This document shows positions 8,259 through 17,067 of a stretch of 64,000 bases of DNA, one piece after another (position 1 is the first letter of the stretch; each line of letters begins with the position of its first letter). A program made the translations under genes and the position numbers. Source of the DNA: Sinorhizobium sp. 6-70 (GTDB lineage Bacteria; Pseudomonadota; Alphaproteobacteria; Rhizobiales; Rhizobiaceae). The DNA lies in the NCBI RefSeq assembly GCF_030124375.1, contig NZ_JASKLS010000001.1, positions 540,526 through 604,525 on the forward strand, given 5' to 3'. Under the pieces are notes generated by a model. The model ran no database searches, was not told the DNA's origin, and saw nothing but the letters and a program-made list of their open reading frames with translations.

Positions 8259-8849
8259 TCACTCCGCCCACTTAAGCAAAGCCTGCTTAAGCGTCATGGA
8301 CGGGCCTTTGCCGCTGCGGACCTTTCCTTGATCCCACGAGGATTCGGCGCCGTCAACGAAACGCCCAGACGGCTCGCCGAATTTTTCGAACGTTGGCTCG
8401 TGCTCTTTGTAGAGGTTCGGCTCATTTTTGTAGGGTTCGTCGAAGACTCCCTTTCGCTCATCATCGTCCAGCCTGTTCTGCGTCGCCTGTATCGACGATA
8501 TGATGCCATTCAAGGCCGATACGCCATCATTGTTGGAAACCTTCGGCACCAAGTGCTTAAGTTCCGTTTTTGCTTCTTCCAGATTCCTCTGTAAACCGCT
8601 CAGCCCCACTCGGGGACCCGCGGCGTATGCATCGTCACTCCAAGGTTCCTTCGAAAGCCTCCCAAGAGGTTTCCGTAGTCCTTCCGGAGAGTAGGCCTGC
8701 CGACCGTACAGGGCACCCTGAAGCAGACTCTCGGCATAAGCTCTCGCATCTTCCGGGCTAATGTGCCCGGCATTGGACACGGCCAGCGCCCGGCGCTCAA
8801 CCTTGCCAGTCGGGGCGCCCGGCCCCAAAGAACGTTTCCAGTCACTCAT
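8259..8849 (-). CDS. Hypothetical soluble protein, 196 aa
   Basis: A hydrophilic protein starting MSDWKRSLGPGAPTGKVER. The central part is helical with heptad-like spacing (LQRNLEEAKTELKHLVPKV and IISSIQATQNRLDDDE). The tail is rich in Glu, Pro and Gly. An AAGGAGAAG ribosome site precedes the ATG at 8849. No domain is recognised. It reads in the same direction as the phage genes at the left and could be phage or an accessory gene. Confidence 0.6.
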   Translation of the reverse strand: MSDWKRSLGPGAPTGKVERRALAVSNAGHISPEDARAYAESLLQGALYGRQAYSPEGLRKPLGRLSKEPWSDDAYAAGPRVGLSGLQRNLEEAKTELKHLVPKVSNNDGVSALNGIISSIQATQNRLDDDERKGVFDEPYKNEPNLYKEHEPTFEKFGEPSGRFVDGAESSWDQGKVRSGKGPSMTLKQALLKWAE

Positions 8850-10092
8850 AAACTTCTCCTTGATTTCCGTCCCGCACCCGCCCGGCCGTCGCGTTGCGCC
8901 TCTGGTCAGCGTCGTTCAAGCGTCTTGCGCCTTGCGATCGAGCCGGGCGGCTGCGGGGCGGCCGGTGACGCTGCCATGGCCCGGGCGCCGCGCATCCTTT
9001 CGGACGCTTCAAGGTCGCTGTTCCACGAAGGCGCATCACCGGCCGCCTACGGCGCCGCGCCGCGTCGTGGGACGCGCGGCGGCTGCCGTAATTCGTTGTT
9101 TGACGATGTTTGATAAGTTCGGGAATCGAAACGGCTGCCGAAGCAGCCGCCGCATCAGGACAAAATTCCTATCCTTGATTTACGGAATAATCCAACTCAC
9201 CTGCGCGGCGCAAGAGCCGGCAAAGTGAAAAGCTTCCGATCGCCGATTTAGCGACAGCATTTTTCGCCGCCCCCGCCGCCACCGCATCCGTTCAGGCGCT
9301 CGCGGTCGGCGGCGGATGTCCATCACCTGCAGCCACCAGGCGCGGACCCATCGAGCCAGTCGGGCGGCGGCGTGCTATCAATCCCGTCACCCTGTGACGA
9401 GCACAAGACTGGTGAGTCTAGGGCATCGGCTGAGCGACAGCCGGCCATCCGAGGGACATTCGGCCGTTGATGTTCTTTGTGCGGCCGACCAAGAAGCCCT
9501 CATCCCTGTGCTCGTCACAGGGATCCAGCCACGGCGCGTCCGCGCGTGAATGACTCCGCCTCGCCGCAGATGTTGTAGCTGGCGTGGGGCGACCGTGCGC
9601 CACGGCTCAACGGACGTTACCGCGCGCGGAGACCTGTCGCTTTTTGCGCCCCTCCACTACCCCCGATCACTTCCACGCGAATCCGAAAATTTGGCTCAAA
9701 CCCTTGCTATACAAACGTATATTATAATTTCCTTGCATAAGACAGAACCCTCTGCTTCAATCAAACCAGGTCGATGCTCAAGGGGCTTGGGCATGATTGG
9801 ATTGGTGGCATTTCCGCAAGCAGAACGACGGGGACGAGACATCATCGCGCCTTTAGGCCGGTGGTTGGCCGTTGCGCACGCCGAGGAAAACCATTGCCTG
9901 ACCTGCCGGTAAAAAAGACGTGAGCGAGGCTAGAAAAACCGGCAGGCCGACAAATATTTATACTGTAAACAGCAAGAAATGACGGTGCGGCGCATATTTT
10001 TTAGACTTTGACGAGCCCATGGCTCCCGGGCCGATACCGGGGAACCAGACAAGCCCTCACGCATTTGCCTTCCGACAGAAGGAGTTTCAGTC
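8850..10092. other. 1.2-kb region without a recognised gene
   Basis: No frame here has both a ribosome site and plausible composition. It contains two copies of the tgtgctcgtcaca-type palindrome (about 9386-9410 and 9488-9550) and an AT-rich stretch at 9700-9735 and again at 9945-10010 that could carry promoters, the second leading to the gene at 10093. Confidence 0.4.
9488..9550 (+). repeat. Rhizobial cctgtgctcgtcacagg palindrome
   Basis: Holds catccctgtgctcgtcaca followed by gggatccagccacggcgcg, the repeat found again near 23708, 34650, 60655 and 60980. A shorter relative (cctgtgacgagcacaag) occurs at 9392-9408. Confidence 0.7.
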
Positions 10093-10290
10093 ATGCGTAA
10101 TCACTGGATCTATGTTGCCATCGGATTTCTTGCCGGCGCTGGCCTGTTTCTCACCACCTCCTGGCAGCAGCGCACGGCGCCAGCCGAAATGCCGACGGTA
10201 AAACTCGAAAAGACCGACCGCCTCCAAGGCCCCGCCGTCCAGACCTCGTTCATCATGGATCGCTTCGGCCCCGCGCACTCGGTGGAATAG
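10093..10290 (+). CDS. Small membrane-anchored protein
   Basis: A 65-residue protein: MRNHWIYVAIGFLAGAGLFL forms one N-terminal membrane helix, followed by a polar tail of about 40 residues (periplasmic if the N-terminus is inside). An AGAAGGAG ribosome site is well placed. No family recognised. A RIME follows directly after the stop. Confidence 0.65.
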   Translation: MRNHWIYVAIGFLAGAGLFLTTSWQQRTAPAEMPTVKLEKTDRLQGPAVQTSFIMDRFGPAHSVE

Positions 10291-10301
10291 GCGTCACGCA
10301 C

Positions 10302-10406
10302 CTACAGCGCCGCGCGTCTTATTAGACGCGCAAAGGACGCTGTAGCACTTTGAATTGCGCATGTTTTTATCCTTAAATCGGCTACGATTTGAGGAAACAT
10401 GCAGTA
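10302..10406 (-). repeat. RIME copy
   Basis: Full copy in the reverse orientation: ctacagcgccgcgcgtctta, tagacgcgcaaaggacgctg, cactttgaattg, and a cggctacgatttgagg arm ending in acatgcag. Lies upstream of the RTX gene. Confidence 0.9.
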
Positions 10407-10523
10407 TCCCCTGAATCCACAGCGATGTCGCCGGAAACGTCACACCGACTTCCGGCGGCATCGCCATTCGTTGCCTACAACCATGAAACGATCTATGGAT
10501 TCCCCTACAACGCTGGGGGAATC

Positions 10524-12122
10524 ATGGCGACGATCACTGTGAATAGCGAATACTGGCTGGATATGAGCGGCTACGACTTCAGCTGGCTCTACTACGGCGA
10601 ATACTACGAATTCGGGACGACGCTCTATCTGGTCGACTACGGCGACGGCGGAGTCGACGCGTTCGGTGGCTACGGCCTCACCTACAGCGGCGCCGTTCCG
10701 ATCGGCGGCACGGTCACGAGCTATGGCTATTATTACTATGGCGAGACCGCGTGGATTGCCGAAGGTATAAGCATCTCGGCCACGCGCATCGTCAATGTGG
10801 CAAGCACCTCTTCGACAGCGGACGACCTCGCCGTGATGGCTGCTGCGCTTGCCGGCAATGATACCATCCGAGGCGGCAACTACGCTGACCTTCTAGCGGG
10901 TTTCGGCGGTAACGACCTGATCTACGGTAATGGCGGCGATGACGCGCTCCGCGGCTTCAGCGGCAACGATACGCTTGATGGCGGAGTGGGCAACGACATG
11001 TTGCGCGGTGGCAGCGGCGCCGACAGGCTTTATGGCGGAGCCGGCACGGATACCGCCTCGTATATCGACGCGACAGCCGGCGTGACCGCCAATCTTGCGA
11101 GTGCAGCGGCCAACACCAACGACGCGAAGGGCGACACCTACTCCTCCATCGAGAACCTGATCGGATCAATCTACAACGACGCGCTCACGGGTAACGCCGG
11201 CGCCAACACTCTCGACGGCGACGCGGGTAACGACACGCTGGTCGGTGGCGCCGGTGCCGACAGGCTTTATGGCGGCACCGGTACGGACACTGCCTCCTAT
11301 GCCGGCGCGTCGCTCGGCGTGGTCGCCAATCTTACAAGCGCTGCGGCAAACACCAACGACGCCAGGGGCGATACCTACTACGCGATCGAGAACCTCGTTG
11401 GATCGAGCTACAACGACGCGCTCACCGGCAATACCGGCGCCAACACGCTTGATGGCAGAGCTGGCAACGACACCCTCGACGGCGGGCTCGGCAACGACTC
11501 GCTGACGGGCGGCGCCGGTGCGGACAGGCTCTATGGCCGCGGCGGCACGGACACCGCCTCCTATGCCGGCGCGACCGCCGGGGTGGTCGCCAATCTCACC
11601 AGTACTGCGGCGAACACCAATGACGCCAAGGGCGACACCTATTCCGAGGTGGAAAGCCTCATCGGCACGAACTACGCGGACAAGCTCTATGGCAACGCGG
11701 TTGCCAACGGGCTGACCGGCGGCGCCGGCAACGATGCGCTAACGGGTTATGCCGGCAACGACCTTCTTTACGGCGGCGCGGGCCGCGACCTGCTTTATGG
11801 CGGCACCGGTGCGGACCGGTTCATCTTCAAGGGGACGACCGAGACCGCGGGCTCCTCCTTCGACTCGATCTACGATTTCCTTGCAAGCGAGCAGGACAGG
11901 ATCGATCTTTCCGCCATCGACGCCAGCACGAAACTGGCGGGTAACCAGGCGTTCAGCTTCGTCGGAACGGCGGCCTTCAAGGGCGTGGCGGGCGAGCTTC
12001 GCTATGAAAAGCAGGCCTCCGACACCTACATCTACGCCGACGTCAACGGCGACAAGGTTGCCGATCTCAAGATCCACCTCGACGACGCCGTCACGCTGAC
12101 GAGGGACTATTTCGTCCTGTAA
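10524..12122 (+). CDS. RTX calcium-binding protein, type I secretion substrate
   Basis: A 532-residue protein without a signal peptide. After a Tyr/Gly-rich N-terminus (about 1-110) come many nonapeptide repeats of the GGxGxDxLx type (for example GGVGNDMLRGGSGADRLYGG), which bind calcium as a beta-roll outside the cell. A serralysin-like C-terminal domain follows (from FIFKGTTETAG to TLTRDYFVL), which usually carries the type I secretion signal. Three long internal repeats each begin ADRLYG and contain VTANL or VVANL and NTNDA. The ATG at 10524 (MATITVNSEY) has a TGGGGGA site; an upstream in-frame start lies inside a RIME. No secretion genes lie nearby. Confidence 0.85.
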   Translation: MATITVNSEYWLDMSGYDFSWLYYGEYYEFGTTLYLVDYGDGGVDAFGGYGLTYSGAVPIGGTVTSYGYYYYGETAWIAEGISISATRIVNVASTSSTADDLAVMAAALAGNDTIRGGNYADLLAGFGGNDLIYGNGGDDALRGFSGNDTLDGGVGNDMLRGGSGADRLYGGAGTDTASYIDATAGVTANLASAAANTNDAKGDTYSSIENLIGSIYNDALTGNAGANTLDGDAGNDTLVGGAGADRLYGGTGTDTASYAGASLGVVANLTSAAANTNDARGDTYYAIENLVGSSYNDALTGNTGANTLDGRAGNDTLDGGLGNDSLTGGAGADRLYGRGGTDTASYAGATAGVVANLTSTAANTNDAKGDTYSEVESLIGTNYADKLYGNAVANGLTGGAGNDALTGYAGNDLLYGGAGRDLLYGGTGADRFIFKGTTETAGSSFDSIYDFLASEQDRIDLSAIDASTKLAGNQAFSFVGTAAFKGVAGELRYEKQASDTYIYADVNGDKVADLKIHLDDAVTLTRDYFVL

Positions 12123-12333
12123 GTTGAGGCGCCATCGCCAGACAGAACCCCGCCCCGGCGGGGTTTTTCATTGCTCGCTGCATGATTTCCTCAAACGCGG
12201 CCGAATAGAGCGCCACCCGGTCGACGGCCGGTAGCAGACGGGCCGGTATCACGATCGGAACTCCCGTCACCACGGGCTCGCGAGCGTTTGCCGGCTTCCG
12301 CGTGGTCGTGACCTGAACCTTTCCGCTCGCCAA
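12091..12333 (-). CDS. Possible small hypothetical protein (TTG start)
   Basis: An 80-residue frame beginning at a TTG with a strong GGGAGGG site 6-8 bases upstream. The first 55 residues (from ASGKVQVTTTRKP to EEIMQRAM) look protein-like, but the end crosses the terminator and overlaps the 3' end of the RTX gene by 32 bp. Function unknown. It may be a real gene with a read-through tail or a chance frame. Confidence 0.35.
   Translation of the reverse strand: MASGKVQVTTTRKPANAREPVVTGVPIVIPARLLPAVDRVALYSAAFEEIMQRAMKNPAGAGFCLAMAPQLTGRNSPSSA
12147..12170 (+). terminator. Rho-independent terminator after the RTX gene
   Basis: The stem aaccccgcc/ggcggggtt with a short loop is followed by tttttc. 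It lies 25 bp beyond the RTX stop codon and should end that transcript. Confidence 0.85.
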
Positions 12334-12372
12334 ACGTTTCCCTCCCTGCCGAAATAACGCGGAGGACTGGCA

Positions 12373-12471
12373 ATGGTCCCTGCCCAGCGTGCCAAGATGA
12401 TCGAGTGGATCGCGGTGATTGCCGCATGCGCTCTCGTTGCGGCGTTCATGGTCGCGACGCTGATCCCCTGA
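12373..12471 (+). CDS. Tiny membrane protein (32 aa)
   Basis: A 32-residue product: MVPAQRAKMIEW followed by one membrane helix (IAVIAACALVAAFMVATLI). A perfect GGAGG lies 8 bases before the ATG, which is the main support. Unknown function. Convergent with the gene at 12485. Confidence 0.5.
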   Translation: MVPAQRAKMIEWIAVIAACALVAAFMVATLIP

Positions 12472-12484
12472 TCAACGTCCTCAT

Positions 12485-12760
12485 TCAGATAATGCCGGAA
12501 AATTTCCGCTGCTCGCGGATGTAGGCGATTGCAGCAGCTTGCAGAGCTCTGCACTCCTCCTCGAACCGGAGCAAGGTTTCATCGTCCTTGTCGGGAGCGC
12601 ATCGCAGAGCATCGCGCCGCAAGCACGCGCGCTCGTATACCTCACATAAATGCAGAAACACGAGATCCTGCATCATCCAGGGGCTGTCCCTCAACTCCGG
12701 GGACGCCAAAAGCAGTCTGGCCATGCCTGCCTTTTGCTGATCCATGCCAAACGCCCGCAT
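12485..12760 (-). CDS. Hypothetical helical protein
   Basis: A 91-residue soluble protein, mostly helical, with HLCEVYERACLRRDALRC and LRFEEECRALQAAAIAYIR segments and four cysteines. The start could be 12760 or the next ATG at 12745 (MDQQKAGM); neither has a strong ribosome site. No family recognised. Confidence 0.45.
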   Translation of the reverse strand: MRAFGMDQQKAGMARLLLASPELRDSPWMMQDLVFLHLCEVYERACLRRDALRCAPDKDDETLLRFEEECRALQAAAIAYIREQRKFSGII

Positions 12761-12928
12761 TCTTCGACGAGCCGCGAAGTGTTAACTGCCGACGCGGGAA
12801 GAAGGTTCCGGAAGCACCCAAATGCACCCGCTCAGGCGGAGGCCTTCTGCCCGCAAGGCGGGACGCTCCAAAGAAGAAAAGAAATCAAATGGATGGTTCC
12901 TTGAGACGCCCGGCGCTGCAGTCGATCG

Positions 12929-13048
12929 TCATTTGACAACCGCCGTGACGATAAAGGCGGCAATGGCGCCGCAAAGCGCTGCATAGGCGCAGGCGCGCAA
13001 CATTTTCATTCGGCGCGTTCTCTCGCCGGTCCAATCGTAGCCCATCAT
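12929..13048 (-). CDS. Tiny membrane protein (39 aa)
   Basis: Starts MMGYDWTGERTRRMKML, a basic cytosolic N-terminus, then one helix (YAALCGAIAAFIVTAVV) and a final Lys. A CGGAGC site precedes the double ATG. A RIME lies just upstream at 13063. Similar tiny basic-plus-helix proteins are frequent in this window. Confidence 0.45.
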   Translation of the reverse strand: MMGYDWTGERTRRMKMLRACAYAALCGAIAAFIVTAVVK

Positions 13049-13062
13049 GTGCTCCGAACCGC

Positions 13063-13160
13063 TTTACAGCGCCGCGCGTCTCATGACGCAGGAGGGTCGC
13101 CGTAATGCTTTGAATTGCCACATGATTCCGCAACCCAGCTTCGACTTGAGGAATCGTCCA
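13063..13160 (-). repeat. RIME copy (diverged)
   Basis: Reverse-orientation copy: tttacagcgccgcgcgtctc, gctttgaattgccacatga, and a cagcttcgacttgaggaa arm. Confidence 0.8.
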
Positions 13161-13410
13161 GTAACTTGCCGGCTTCTTCTTAAAAAATGGAGAATCAAGG
13201 CGTGAAAATCTGCTTGATGCGTACAGTGCATTTCAGACGCGGAAAGACCGCTTCGCCCCGCGTAGCTTCGTCCTAAAATCGGCTGCAGCAATCACGCTTC
13301 AGCATTTCGCGACGGGCGCCATGCGGCCCTTCCCGTCTTGCCTTTCACCCGCGAATGCGCAAGTTACATCCAGACGGGCCCCGCCCAACGAAACTTTCGA
13401 GGATGCCGCT

Positions 13411-13590
13411 TTGAACTCCGACAACAAGCCCGATGCCACGATCAAGGTCGAGAAGCGATTGAACGGCCGCTGGGCCTTCGTGCTTACCTTCCGTGGCGTG
13501 ACCTATCCCGCCGAGGGGCAGTTTGCCTCTGAGCTCCAGGCGCAGGCCGCGGCGCATGCGGCGAAGAAGATCCTCGAGCAGCGCCGCTGA
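13411..13590 (+). CDS. Small conserved hypothetical protein
   Basis: A 59-residue protein with the core VEKRLNGRWAFVLTFRGV and a helical, Ala-rich C-terminus (LQAQAAAHAAKKILEQ). The TTG at 13411 has CGAGGA 8 bases upstream and is preferred; the first in-frame ATG is at 13321 but the extra residues look random. No known domain is recognised. Convergent with the cyclase gene, whose stop lies 27 bp away. Confidence 0.5.
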   Translation: MNSDNKPDATIKVEKRLNGRWAFVLTFRGVTYPAEGQFASELQAQAAAHAAKKILEQRR

Positions 13591-13617
13591 CTACCTTGAC
13601 CCGACACGGCGCAGGCC

Positions 13618-15348
13618 TCACTCCGGCAGGCCCGCCAGTCGATAACCGTCGACAAAATACCGCCTGAGCTCTTCGTCCCGGAAGGGTTGCGATTCGGCCC
13701 ACTGCCGTATCGTGAAGTTCGGGTTGTTCATCATGAACAGCTGCGCCTCCGTCCGTGCGTCATCCAGCCGTCCGAGCCGCGCCAGGCTTGCCGCGAGCAG
13801 GCGACGCGAAGTCGCCCGGTAAGTTTCCGGGCGACGCAATGTCTGGACCGCCGCCTCGTAGTCGCGGCTCGCATATTGGGCCTGCCCCAGCATCCAATAA
13901 TACCAGCCCGGCGGGTGAGGATTGAGCCGGAGCGCCTTTCGGACGTGCTCGATAGCATCGCCGGGCCGGCCGGCGAGCACGATCAGGTCCGCCCGCATCG
14001 CCCAGGCGTCGGCATGGTTCGGATCGAGCCTCAGGGCGAGGTCGAACTCCGCGTCCGACTCCTCCCAGCGCCGCTCATGCCCGAGAATGATGCCGAGCAC
14101 CCAGCGGTTCCCAGCGTCATTGGGGTCGAGCTCGACCGCCTTTTGTGCTTCCGCCACGGCTCGCGGCCGGTTGGGGTCGATCGGCTGATCCCAGAACTCC
14201 CAGCTCAGCCACAGGTTCAGCGCCAGCAGCCGATGTGCCTCCGCATAGTCCGGATCGCGTGCGATTACCCGCTGCAGCAGGAAGATCGCCTCCCTCGCGC
14301 TGCCGGCTGTATGCAGGCCGAGCGAACGCGCCCGGACGCAGAGGTCATAGGCCTCCATGTCCGTCGGCCTGTTTCGCGCCGGCGCGGTCGTCAATCGCCC
14401 GACCAGCGCCTCGACTATCTTGCTCGTCACCTCGTCCTGGACCGCAAAAATGTCCTCCAGGCCGCGGTCGAATCGTTCCGCCCACAGGTGGTCTCCCTGC
14501 ATGGCGTCGATTAACTGGGCATTGATGCGAACGCGTCCGGCGGCGCGGCGGGCGCTGCCTTCCAGGACGTAACGAACGCCAAGCTCGCGGGCGATCCGGC
14601 GTACATCCGTGGGCCTGCCCTTGTAGGCGAAGACGGAATTGCTGGCGATGACGAACAGCCCGCTGGCCCTGGAGAGGTCGGTGATCAGGTCTTCGGTCAA
14701 GCCGTCGACAAAAACCTCCTGTTCCGGATCGTTGCTCATGTTCGCGAACGGCAGCACGGCAATGGACGGCTTGGTCGGCAGCGGCAACGGTGCCTTGGCG
14801 GCGCCATGCAGCCCCCAGCCCGAAGGCTCGATCCGGTAGACCGAAACCGGCTCGACCACATTCTTGATGGCATGCGGGCCAAGCTCGTCGAATTCGCAGT
14901 AGAGCCGCCGGCGGACCTGATCGTAGATGCTGCTCGAGACAAAGATCTCTCCCGGACCGGCCATCGCCTCCAACCGCGCGGCTATGATGACGCCATCGCC
15001 GTAGAGATCGCCGCCTTCGACGACGACGTCGCCGAGGTTGATACCGATTCTCAGAAGAATTTGCCGGTCGTCGGCCAGTCCCTCGTTGGCTGCCTGCATC
15101 CGCCGCTGGAATTCGATTGCACAGGTCACGGCGTTTACTGCGCTCGCGAACTCGACCAGCACGCCGTCGCCCATCGTCTTGACGACGCGGCCGTTGTTCT
15201 CGCGGACAAGTGGCTCCAGGATCTGCTTGCGGCGTTCCTTCAACGTCGCCAGCGTACCGCTCTCGTCGAGTTCGACGAGGCGGCTGTAACCGACCACATC
15301 GGCGGCCATTATCGCGGCAAGACGCCGTTGGGCGCGTTCTTCAGCCAT
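13618..15348 (-). CDS. Class III nucleotidyl cyclase-TolB-TPR protein, catalytic Asn missing
   Basis: A 576-residue cytosolic protein in three parts. Residues about 8-175 are a class III adenylate/guanylate cyclase domain, with metal-binding Asp17 (ADVVGYS) and Asp61 (MGDGV), the purine-contacting Lys57, and Asp118 and Arg125 in YGDGVIIAARL. Residues about 195-330 are TolB-like (PSIAVLPFANMS to EGSARRAAGRVRINAQLID). The rest is TPR-like helices ending YRLAGLPE. The Asn that normally stabilises the transition state, four residues before the Arg, is Ile121 here. The paralogue at 50163 keeps Asn121. Activity may therefore be reduced or lost. Single gene. Confidence 0.9.
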   Translation of the reverse strand: MAEERAQRRLAAIMAADVVGYSRLVELDESGTLATLKERRKQILEPLVRENNGRVVKTMGDGVLVEFASAVNAVTCAIEFQRRMQAANEGLADDRQILLRIGINLGDVVVEGGDLYGDGVIIAARLEAMAGPGEIFVSSSIYDQVRRRLYCEFDELGPHAIKNVVEPVSVYRIEPSGWGLHGAAKAPLPLPTKPSIAVLPFANMSNDPEQEVFVDGLTEDLITDLSRASGLFVIASNSVFAYKGRPTDVRRIARELGVRYVLEGSARRAAGRVRINAQLIDAMQGDHLWAERFDRGLEDIFAVQDEVTSKIVEALVGRLTTAPARNRPTDMEAYDLCVRARSLGLHTAGSAREAIFLLQRVIARDPDYAEAHRLLALNLWLSWEFWDQPIDPNRPRAVAEAQKAVELDPNDAGNRWVLGIILGHERRWEESDAEFDLALRLDPNHADAWAMRADLIVLAGRPGDAIEHVRKALRLNPHPPGWYYWMLGQAQYASRDYEAAVQTLRRPETYRATSRRLLAASLARLGRLDDARTEAQLFMMNNPNFTIRQWAESQPFRDEELRRYFVDGYRLAGLPE

Positions 15349-15642
15349 TTCAAACGCCTTCGCAGAACGCAGTGCCCGGAATTGTAGGACGTCCCCGCGA
15401 AATGTCTATCAGGCGAATGGGACGGCGGCTGCTTGTGCTTGCCGGCTACGACGCCGCGCGCCTTATCAGAGGTGCAACAGGCGAACAGACCGGCCCGAGG
15501 ATCGAGCGGGAGAGCGCAGCGGATCCCCGAGGGAGACCAAAACACCGTTCTACTTGCGAATGCCTAGAAGTTTTATGTTGTAGCAAATGGAAAATCTGAT
15601 TTACTGCAGCCTCGCTACTTGGCTTTTCGGGGGATATTGCCG

Positions 15643-16317
15643 ATGGGGTGGATGCGCAGGGATATTGTGCTTGGTGGTTTGGCGTCGCTTGGCACCGTGG
15701 CGGTCCAGAGACCCACATTCGCAGCGGCGTCTTCCTATTTTTCCGGCACCGCCGTCGACAACGGCGTGACCTTCCGAAGCACCAACTTTGCCAGGATCGA
15801 CAACAAGTGGCGCCGCCAGGTCGTCAAGTATTTCAGCAGCGAGCCGATTGGCACCGTCGTTGTCGATACCAGGCACCATTTTCTCTACCTGATCATGGAG
15901 AACAAGACCGCCATCCGCTATGGCGTCGGCGTCGGCCGCGAGGGCTTCAAATGGTATGGCCGCGCCACGATCGACCGGAAATCGCTCTGGCCACGCTGGA
16001 CGCCGCCGCCGGAGATGCGTGAGCGCCACCCCGAACTGCCTGAATCGGTCGAGGGCGGTTCGCCAAAGAACCCGCTTGGCCCGCGCGCCATGTACCTGCT
16101 TCGCGATGGTGTCGATACCGGCTATCGCCTACACGGTACGCTGGAGCCGGGCAGCATCGGCAGGGATGCCTCCAGCGGCTGCATCCGCATGTTCAACGAA
16201 GATGCAATCGATCTTTATCAGCGTTGCCCCATCGGCACCGCGGTGCAAGTCCTGCCGCACATTGCCGACCAGGCTGAAAGTGCTGCTGAGCTCAGCCAAG
16301 CAACTCCGGTCGAATGA
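15643..16317 (+). CDS. L,D-transpeptidase (YkuD family)
   Basis: A 224-residue exported enzyme that forms 3-3 peptidoglycan cross-links or attaches proteins to peptidoglycan in the periplasm. The N-terminus (MRRDIVLGGLASLGTVAV) is a signal sequence with an Arg pair. The catalytic motif is YRLHGTLEP then ASSGCIRM, giving His164 and nucleophile Cys180. The ATG at 15643 is chosen (GGGGGA upstream); a TTG at 15619 and an ATG at 15652 are alternatives. The OmpA-type lipoprotein gene follows 11 bp later, probably in one operon. Confidence 0.9.
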   Translation: MGWMRRDIVLGGLASLGTVAVQRPTFAAASSYFSGTAVDNGVTFRSTNFARIDNKWRRQVVKYFSSEPIGTVVVDTRHHFLYLIMENKTAIRYGVGVGREGFKWYGRATIDRKSLWPRWTPPPEMRERHPELPESVEGGSPKNPLGPRAMYLLRDGVDTGYRLHGTLEPGSIGRDASSGCIRMFNEDAIDLYQRCPIGTAVQVLPHIADQAESAAELSQATPVE

Positions 16318-16328
16318 GGCCCGGTCGA

Positions 16329-16883
16329 ATGAGGAATGCCACCCTGATGTCTGCTTTGACCGGATACACGAGGCTGCTTGCCGCCGCGGCCATGCTCCTG
16401 ACCCTCGCCGCCTGCGCCACCACTGAAATCGCCGCGCTGGAAGAGCCGGCCGCGGTACCGATGACCGGACAAACCAACGATCCGGCACCCGGTTTCGAGA
16501 ATGTCGCCGCCGGCAGCGAAGAGGACTTCATCCTGAATGCCGGCCGGCGGACATACTTCACGCTGGACTCGGCCGCGCTCGACTCCGTCGCCATGGCAAC
16601 GCTGGACAAGCAGGCCATCTGGCTCAACGAGAACCCGCGTTGGCTGGTCAAGCTGCAGGGATTTGCCGACGATTCCGGGTCCGCGTCAAATATGACCACG
16701 CTGTCGCAGAAACGCGCCGACGCGGCGATGGCCTATCTCGTCTCGAAGGGCGTAGATCCCAACCGCATGTGGGCCAAGGGTTACGGCAACGACCGCGAGG
16801 TGCGTGACTGCACGGACCGCTCCTGCAAGGTGCAGAACCGGCGCGTCGTCTCCAACCTGCGCACCGAGCGCGACGCCCTCTGA
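16329..16883 (+). CDS. OmpA-family lipoprotein
   Basis: A 184-residue outer-membrane lipoprotein. The leader ends in a lipobox at LAAC (within TLAACATTEIA). The OmpA-like peptidoglycan-binding domain spans about residues 70-180, with LQGFADDSGS, LSQKRADAAMAYLVSKGVD and VQNRRV motifs, and resembles Pal/YiaD proteins. The start at 16329 lies in a 14-bp direct duplication (cggtcgaatgagg occurs at the end of the previous gene and again here); the ATG at 16347 is an alternative. Co-directional with the L,D-transpeptidase, both acting on the cell wall. Confidence 0.88.
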   Translation: MRNATLMSALTGYTRLLAAAAMLLTLAACATTEIAALEEPAAVPMTGQTNDPAPGFENVAAGSEEDFILNAGRRTYFTLDSAALDSVAMATLDKQAIWLNENPRWLVKLQGFADDSGSASNMTTLSQKRADAAMAYLVSKGVDPNRMWAKGYGNDREVRDCTDRSCKVQNRRVVSNLRTERDAL

Positions 16884-16992
16884 TCGCAGGATGCCTTGCG
16901 GATAGGTCTGTGTTGCCTCCCGCAGCTTTCGCATTGTCGCGCCGCGAAAGCCGTCTGCCCGCGCGAGCCAGACCTCACCCGAGGGGCGCATC

Positions 16993-17034
16993 GCTGCATG
17001 TTTTTGTTCCTGAATCGGATACGATTGAGGGCAC
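16993..17034 (-). repeat. RIME fragment
   Basis: Carries ctgcatgtttttgttcctga and an atcggatacgattgagg arm, half of a reverse-oriented RIME. Lies just upstream of the LacI-type regulator gene. Confidence 0.7.
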
Positions 17035-17067
17035 TGGGCGCATGAAGCCCGTCCGAGGGACCAGACT

